From Clostridia bacterium (GTDB lineage Bacteria > Bacillota_A > Clostridia > Oscillospirales > CAG-272), in contig JAFXWT010000075.1 in NCBI GenBank assembly GCA_017542695.1, forward strand, positions 1 to 12,130: a stretch of DNA of 12,130 nt, read 5' to 3'. The position numbers were made by a program, and so were the translations under genes. The notes beneath the pieces were generated by a model. It was not told the origin of the DNA. It was given only the letters and a program-made list of their open reading frames with translations, and did not search any database. Below, piece after piece: positions 7,989 to 12,130 of the stretch (positions are counted from its first letter, which is position 1; each line of letters opens with the position of its first letter).

Positions 7989-7994
7989 GGAGGG
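7989..7994 (+). promoter_or_regulatory. Shine-Dalgarno site deciding the lipoprotein start at 8002
   Basis: GGAGGG lies 7 nt before ATG 8002. An in-frame TTG at 7987 overlaps this site and is therefore not the start. Confidence 0.88.
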
Positions 7995-8001
7995 ATCTCA
8001 A

Positions 8002-11000
8002 ATGTTTAAGAAAGTACTTAGCTTTGTACTTGCGGCGCTCATGATCTTTGTCGCCGTAATACTTACGAGCTGCGAAAAGAATAACGAACAAACGTCGACG
8101 GAGCGTTTGCCCGCGACGATCAGCGTTCTCGGAATCACAAGCGAGGAGACGACGCCCGAAGCGGTCAAAGCTGTCGAAAAGGGTATCAACGAGCTGATGG
8201 GCAAGCTTTACAAGACGCACATTGATTTAACGCTTGTAACGGCAGACGAGTATTACGATCTCGTCAAGGAGCGCGTCGATCTTGCGAATTACTACAAGAA
8301 CCTCGACAGCGCGATAAACAACTACAATACGTCTGCCATCACGGCGGCGAACTCGACGATCGTCTACAAGTCGTTCGGAAAGTGGAAATTCAAAGTTTCC
8401 TCCGTTGCCGCGACGACGATGACGACGCGCGAAAAATACACCGAGCTGAAACAGCAGCTCAACGAATACGGCATCCTTGAGGACATATATCCCGAGGCGG
8501 AATCGCCGATCGACGTCGTGATGATCGTCGGCAAGGATATGTACGACAAGCTCGACTCGATGAAGGTGCTCCGCTCGATAAAGGATCTCATCTCGACAGA
8601 GGCGTACACGAAATTCACTCAGTACATCTACCCGACGTTTTTCGAGCTATTGCAGGCCGTGACGGGCGACGTCAAAGCCGTTCCGAACAACAATCTTCTT
8701 GCCGACTATACATATATTGTAGTTAACAAAGACCTTGCGGACAAATACGATTTCGACATCGAGACGGTAAACGGATACGACGATCTTAAAGATTTCCTCG
8801 CGGACGTAAAGGCGGGCGAGGACGTTATCCCGATGAACACGACGCCCGACGCGCTCGGCATATTCAAGCTTTTCGACGACGGCAGCATCTCGATCGGCAC
8901 TTACTGCAATCCGATGATCGGTTACAGCGTCGAGGAAAACACGAATTACAAGATACAGAACATATTTGAAATACCGGAATACGTTTCTCATGTTTCTCTC
9001 ATGGAAGAATATAAGAACGCGGGCTACTTCACGTCCGCGACCGGATCGGAAGATTTTGCCGTCGACGTGATCAAAGGCGACGCTTCGATAGCCGACGTAT
9101 ACGGTGAAAACTATTATGTGAGAGTGCTTCAAAACCCGTTTGCCGATCTTTCATCGGTATTCGGGGGAATGCTCGCCGTTTCGGAATTTACGTCGAGCTA
9201 TACGAGATCGCTTGAATTCATACTTGAGCTTACGACGAACCCCGAAATCAAAAATCTGTTCCAGTACGGCATCGAGGGCGTAAACTACGAGGTCAATTCC
9301 GACGGCACGATCAGCCGTCTTAACCGCACGTACATGATGGATAACGGAACGACGGGTAACGTCTATATGGGCTATCCCGAAGAGGGCATGCTCCCGAACC
9401 AGTGGAACTACGTCAAGAAAACGAACCGTGACAGTCTCATCAATCCGTATCTCACATACGCTCCGACGGCGACGGGCGGCTACAAGACGAAATATTTTGT
9501 CGACGACGCGACGCTTGACGGTATCCTCCCGAACGCGCTCAAACGCGCCGTTGTGGACGAAGCGTTCGGCACGAGCGGCTACACGTACGATTATTTCCTG
9601 ACGACGGTCGGCACGGGCAACGAGGCGCGTGTCGGCAACGTGATAAAGCAGAAAGCGGAATACAGGCAGTATTTCATCTCCGAGATCATGAAGGAGAAGA
9701 ACGTAAACGAGACGCAGGCGACGAGACTTTTCGAGTCGACGTCCGTCGGCTCCGCCGCTTCGTTCCCGTACGAATGGTATTTCACAAAGCTGACCGAGCG
9801 TGTTGTGAAAGAAAAATATTCCGATCTTATGACGGCGTCGGCACTTAAAACGGCGGTGCTCGAAAAGATCGCGTCCCTTGCGGGAACGACGCTTGACAAA
9901 TACAACGCGGCGCTCACCAGCGCAAATAAGTTCTATTCCAACATCGAAACGCTCCGCATTATGACGAGACTGACCATCTGGGAAGATCTCACCGACGCGG
10001 AATGGGAAAAATACGAGAAGATGGGCGCGGAGGATTTTGAAAACGCCGTATTCACGTATGTAAAAGAAAATTACGAGAAAGAGAACAACATCGACGATAA
10101 GAAATACGACGAGCTCGTAAAGGCGTTCATGATGTCTCAGCTCAAATTCACGGACCAGAGTGACAACTCCTCTTACACGATATCGTGGGACGAGTATGTC
10201 AGAGCGAAAGACGACGCGCAGGACTTCTTCGGCGTTATCGAAGAGCTCAAAGGTAAATACCGCGACAGAATGATCGATTATCTCGGCTCGCAGTTCATGC
10301 TCGATATGTATTCCGACAGCGAAATTCCGGAGCTTATCCACGAGATGCTCTATGCGGATTGGCTCGCTGACAACGGTTACAAGAAGTCGAATTTCGAGAC
10401 GGAGCTTTACAACGAGATACTCGAATTCCTCGGGATCGATTACACGACGTTCAACGCGACGCGCCGCACCGACACGACGAAGTTCGCAGAGTACATGACG
10501 AAAATCAAGAACCAGTACAAGAACATTCTCGTTGAGAAATTCTCGCTGCTGCAGTTCAAGAACGACAGAATATCGAACGACCAGGTGCTCTCGACGCTCC
10601 TTGCCGAAAAGATAGAGGAAAAGACGGGCATATACAAGTCGATGTGCTCTGAGGTCGGAATTTCATATTCGTCTTACGAATCCGGACTTAAAGCGATGAC
10701 GACGTTCATCCTCTACGCAAATCAGCTCCGCACGAAATTCTCGTACACGCTGCGCACGGTATACTCGCAAAGCGAGATAGACGCATTCTCGTATAACGAG
10801 ATCGACGGCGTCGTTTATAATGTAGTGAGCGAGTCGGCATTCTACACAAACGAGATGTGCCAGCTCATCAGCACGACGCTGAGTAATTATATGCAGGCGA
10901 AGAGCGACGCGAGGACGTACATCGTGAACGTGAACAATGTCGCAAGCGAGCTCGAAAACGAGATCGGAGCGAAAGGCGCGACAAAGGCAGACGTCGTTGC

Positions 11001-11247
11001 GATGAAGATCGAAGAAGCTTCAGACTTCCTTTACGGCATCGTGGAAGACAAATTCTTCTCGTCAGTCATCACGGTCGAAGATATGCTCGCGTCCGTTTCG
11101 GGCGAGTACGTCGAAGGACTGAAAACGGCGGAGAAGCCGACAGAGTTCGTTGCGACTGCTGCGGAAAACTTCAATTCCAACTGGTTGTTTACGTCGATAG
11201 TATACTATTTGCAGACAGCGCTGACGGAAGCGCTGAAAGCGGAATAA
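8002..11247 (+). CDS. Large lipoprotein with solute-binding-protein-like N-terminal half and uncharacterised C-terminal half
   Basis: This 1081-aa surface lipoprotein has a type II signal peptide: Lys-rich start, hydrophobic stretch 5-20, and lipobox LTSC with the lipidated Cys at 24. Residues about 35-495 resemble extracellular solute-binding proteins (family 1, LplA-like sugar binders of Clostridia). Evidence is TISVLGITSE near the mature N-terminus, NEYGILEDIYPEAE (to 167) followed by IDVVMIVG, VPNNNLLADYTYIVVNK (from 227), and NLFQYGIEGVNYEV around Tyr422 followed by a DGT and a YMGYPEEG motif. Such proteins are usually 450-550 aa. Here about 580 further residues (500-1081) follow. They are rich in charged and aromatic residues, probably helical, and match no domain I recognise. 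There is no permease or ATPase gene in the window, and the terminator directly behind it suggests a single-gene transcript. It may bind an oligosaccharide or peptide, or have lost transport for another envelope role. The lipoprotein call is firm; the ligand is unknown. Confidence 0.85.
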   Translation: MFKKVLSFVLAALMIFVAVILTSCEKNNEQTSTERLPATISVLGITSEETTPEAVKAVEKGINELMGKLYKTHIDLTLVTADEYYDLVKERVDLANYYKNLDSAINNYNTSAITAANSTIVYKSFGKWKFKVSSVAATTMTTREKYTELKQQLNEYGILEDIYPEAESPIDVVMIVGKDMYDKLDSMKVLRSIKDLISTEAYTKFTQYIYPTFFELLQAVTGDVKAVPNNNLLADYTYIVVNKDLADKYDFDIETVNGYDDLKDFLADVKAGEDVIPMNTTPDALGIFKLFDDGSISIGTYCNPMIGYSVEENTNYKIQNIFEIPEYVSHVSLMEEYKNAGYFTSATGSEDFAVDVIKGDASIADVYGENYYVRVLQNPFADLSSVFGGMLAVSEFTSSYTRSLEFILELTTNPEIKNLFQYGIEGVNYEVNSDGTISRLNRTYMMDNGTTGNVYMGYPEEGMLPNQWNYVKKTNRDSLINPYLTYAPTATGGYKTKYFVDDATLDGILPNALKRAVVDEAFGTSGYTYDYFLTTVGTGNEARVGNVIKQKAEYRQYFISEIMKEKNVNETQATRLFESTSVGSAASFPYEWYFTKLTERVVKEKYSDLMTASALKTAVLEKIASLAGTTLDKYNAALTSANKFYSNIETLRIMTRLTIWEDLTDAEWEKYEKMGAEDFENAVFTYVKENYEKENNIDDKKYDELVKAFMMSQLKFTDQSDNSSYTISWDEYVRAKDDAQDFFGVIEELKGKYRDRMIDYLGSQFMLDMYSDSEIPELIHEMLYADWLADNGYKKSNFETELYNEILEFLGIDYTTFNATRRTDTTKFAEYMTKIKNQYKNILVEKFSLLQFKNDRISNDQVLSTLLAEKIEEKTGIYKSMCSEVGISYSSYESGLKAMTTFILYANQLRTKFSYTLRTVYSQSEIDAFSYNEIDGVVYNVVSESAFYTNEMCQLISTTLSNYMQAKSDARTYIVNVNNVASELENEIGAKGATKADVVAMKIEEASDFLYGIVEDKFFSSVITVEDMLASVSGEYVEGLKTAEKPTEFVATAAENFNSNWLFTSIVYYLQTALTEALKAE

Positions 11248-11260
11248 ATTGAATAAGAAC

Positions 11261-11291
11261 GCCGCCCGCGATAAGCGGGCGGCTGTTTTTT
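11261..11291 (+). terminator. Intrinsic terminator after the lipoprotein gene
   Basis: GCCGCCCGC (11261-11269) pairs perfectly with GCGGGCGGC (11275-11283) around the loop GATAA. TG and six T follow. The 9-bp GC-rich stem and T-run lie 13 bp after the stop codon. Confidence 0.95.
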
Positions 11292-11301
11292 GCTTGCGCG
11301 A

Positions 11302-11355
11302 GCGAGAAAACAATCTCTCGCCCGCGGAAATGCGGGAGCTTCCTTTACACAAAGG
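11302..11355. other. Cluster of three small hairpins between the terminator and spoIIIAA
   Basis: Short inverted repeats follow one another: GCGAGA/TCTCGC (11302-11307 with 11316-11321), CCCGC/GCGGG (11321-11325 with 11332-11336), and CCTTT/AAAGG (11342-11346 with 11351-11355). They lie upstream of the putative sigma-E promoter, so they are not part of its leader. They may be remnants of structured DNA or chance in GC-rich sequence. Confidence 0.3.
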
Positions 11356-11392
11356 GGTCGTCAGGCGATATTCAAATCGCCGTTATTTTTTT

Positions 11393-11421
11393 GCATATTT
11401 TCTTCGGGACAACCATATATT
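11393..11421 (+). promoter_or_regulatory. Sigma-E-like sporulation promoter of spoIIIAA
   Basis: GCATATT (11393-11399) resembles the -35 element and CATATATT (11414-11421) the -10 element (consensus CATACA-T) of mother-cell sigma-E promoters, with a 14-bp spacer. Transcription would begin near 11428. The spoIIIA operon is under sigma-E control in Bacillus subtilis, so the match is expected in this position. Confidence 0.72.
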
Positions 11422-11431
11422 TGTTTTGAAC

Positions 11432-11435
11432 GGAG
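11432..11435 (+). promoter_or_regulatory. Ribosome binding site of spoIIIAA
   Basis: GGAG lies 8 nt before ATG 11444. This ATG gives a protein with the expected SpoIIIAA N-terminus. Confidence 0.7.
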
Positions 11436-11443
11436 AAACAAAA

Positions 11444-12130
11444 ATGGACGAAAAGCTCATGCGGGTGATGATGTATCTGCCGCCGCACACGGCGCGGAGG
11501 ATATCGTCGCTGACGGAAAGATCGCCCGGCGTTTCGGGCGACGTTACGGAGATACGTCTTCACGGCGGGCGGCCGACTGCGCTCGTGATCTCAGGGCGGA
11601 ATGTGACCGACTTCGCGGGCGAATGCGACGTTTGCACGGACGCGGAGCTTAGTCAGACGCTTGCGCGGCTGACGGAAGATTCGGTACACACGTACGGAGA
11701 TACGCTGCGCGATGGGTTCGTTTCGCTTGACGGCGGATATCGCATCGGCGTTTGCGGGAGCGCGAACACTTCGGATGGGAAGATCAGGGGGCTGTTCGCC
11801 GTCGGGACGCTGACGGTAAGAATACCGCGGGCGATCACGGGGTGCGACAGGGAGCTTCTCGGCATCATCCTGAACGACGGCGCGATATCGAGCGCGCTGA
11901 TCTATTCGCCGCCCGGGGTAGGCAAGACGACGATGATCCGCGCACTCGCGTCTTCGCTGTCGCGCGGAAAATTTGCGCGGCGCGTATCGGTCATCGACAC
12001 GAGGCGGGAGATATACATGAAAGAAATGTTCGGCGATTCGACAGCTGATTTTTTCGAGGGATACCCGCGCGGTGCCGGAATTGAGATCGCAACGCGGACT
12101 CAGAACCCCGAGGTGATAATATGCGACGAG
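11444..12130 (+). CDS. spoIIIAA: Stage III sporulation protein AA, 3' truncated by the window edge
   Basis: SpoIIIAA is the cytoplasmic secretion-type ATPase of the SpoIIIA-SpoIIQ channel that connects mother cell and forespore after engulfment and is needed for sigma-G activity. The visible 229 residues include the N-terminal domain with VTEIRLHGGRP (34-44) and DGFVSLDGGYRIGVCG (90-105), IRIP-like VRIPRAITGCDRELL (125-139), Walker A SPPGVGKTT (155-163), VIDTRREI (183-190), and a Walker B strand VIICDE (224-229) at the very edge. The frame is open to base 12130, so the C-terminal ATPase part lies outside. In the relatives I know, the motif after Walker A reads VDERSEI; here it is IDTRREI, a Glu-to-Thr change. 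A sigma-E-like promoter and a GGAG site precede it. The remaining spoIIIAB-AH genes are expected just downstream. Confidence 0.93.
   Translation, partial: MDEKLMRVMMYLPPHTARRISSLTERSPGVSGDVTEIRLHGGRPTALVISGRNVTDFAGECDVCTDAELSQTLARLTEDSVHTYGDTLRDGFVSLDGGYRIGVCGSANTSDGKIRGLFAVGTLTVRIPRAITGCDRELLGIILNDGAISSALIYSPPGVGKTTMIRALASSLSRGKFARRVSVIDTRREIYMKEMFGDSTADFFEGYPRGAGIEIATRTQNPEVIICDE

Noticed and set aside
9151..10341. 396-codon - strand frame inside the lipoprotein gene
   Set aside because: It is an Arg/Val/Phe-rich shadow of the + strand codons. It has no ribosome binding site and no domain.
11290..12048. Two + strand frames (11290-11652 and 11752-12048) overlapping spoIIIAA
   Set aside because: They are out of frame with the clear SpoIIIAA reading frame and their Arg/Gly/Ala-rich products show no motifs.
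1..12130. CRISPR array, tRNA, rRNA or insertion sequence
   Set aside because: No regularly spaced repeats, no cloverleaf or rRNA-like sequence, and no transposase or terminal inverted repeats were seen, including around the composition break.

Overview
The window joins two stretches of DNA with very different composition. Positions 1 to about 3640 are extremely AT-rich: 13 of 60 bases are G or C in 1201-1260, and only 4 of 36 in 3601-3636. From about 3640 to the end the DNA is GC-rich: 35 of 60 in 3661-3720 and again in 4081-4140. The switch happens within a few bases and lies inside a continuous open reading frame.

The GC-rich part (about 3640-12130) looks like the chromosome of a spore-forming member of Clostridia (Bacillota). 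It has the order dgt (dGTPase), dnaG (primase), rpoD (primary sigma factor), all on the + strand with gaps of about 33 bp. A strong sigma-A type promoter then precedes a very large lipoprotein (1081 aa), whose first half resembles sugar ABC-transporter solute-binding proteins. A clear intrinsic terminator follows. The start of spoIIIAA, the first gene of the spoIIIA engulfment/channel operon, is preceded by a good match to a sigma-E promoter and runs off the right edge. The spoIIIAA gene and its promoter are the evidence for sporulation.

The AT-rich part (1-3640) encodes a 1023-aa Hsp70-type chaperone. Its ATPase and substrate-binding domains look eukaryotic-cytosolic. A long, lysine- and asparagine-rich, probably helical region follows, and the C-terminus looks like a degenerate J-domain with an HPD tripeptide. 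A 157-bp spacer follows, then the first 67 codons of a second acidic AT-rich reading frame. These genes have A-rich start contexts without Shine-Dalgarno sites, use TGG for Trp and end with TAA. This fits an AT-rich microbial eukaryote (for example a gut protist or anaerobic fungus) better than the Clostridia host.

The simplest reading is that the contig is chimeric. The eukaryote-like fragment seems to have been joined in frame, at or near a GATC at 3639-3642, to the beginning of the bacterial dgt gene, making an artificial 395-codon fusion. A natural insertion is possible but would have removed the dgt ribosome binding site. The items most worth a second look are the single-chain Hsp70 plus J-like protein, the lipoprotein with about 580 C-terminal residues that I do not recognise, and the join itself.
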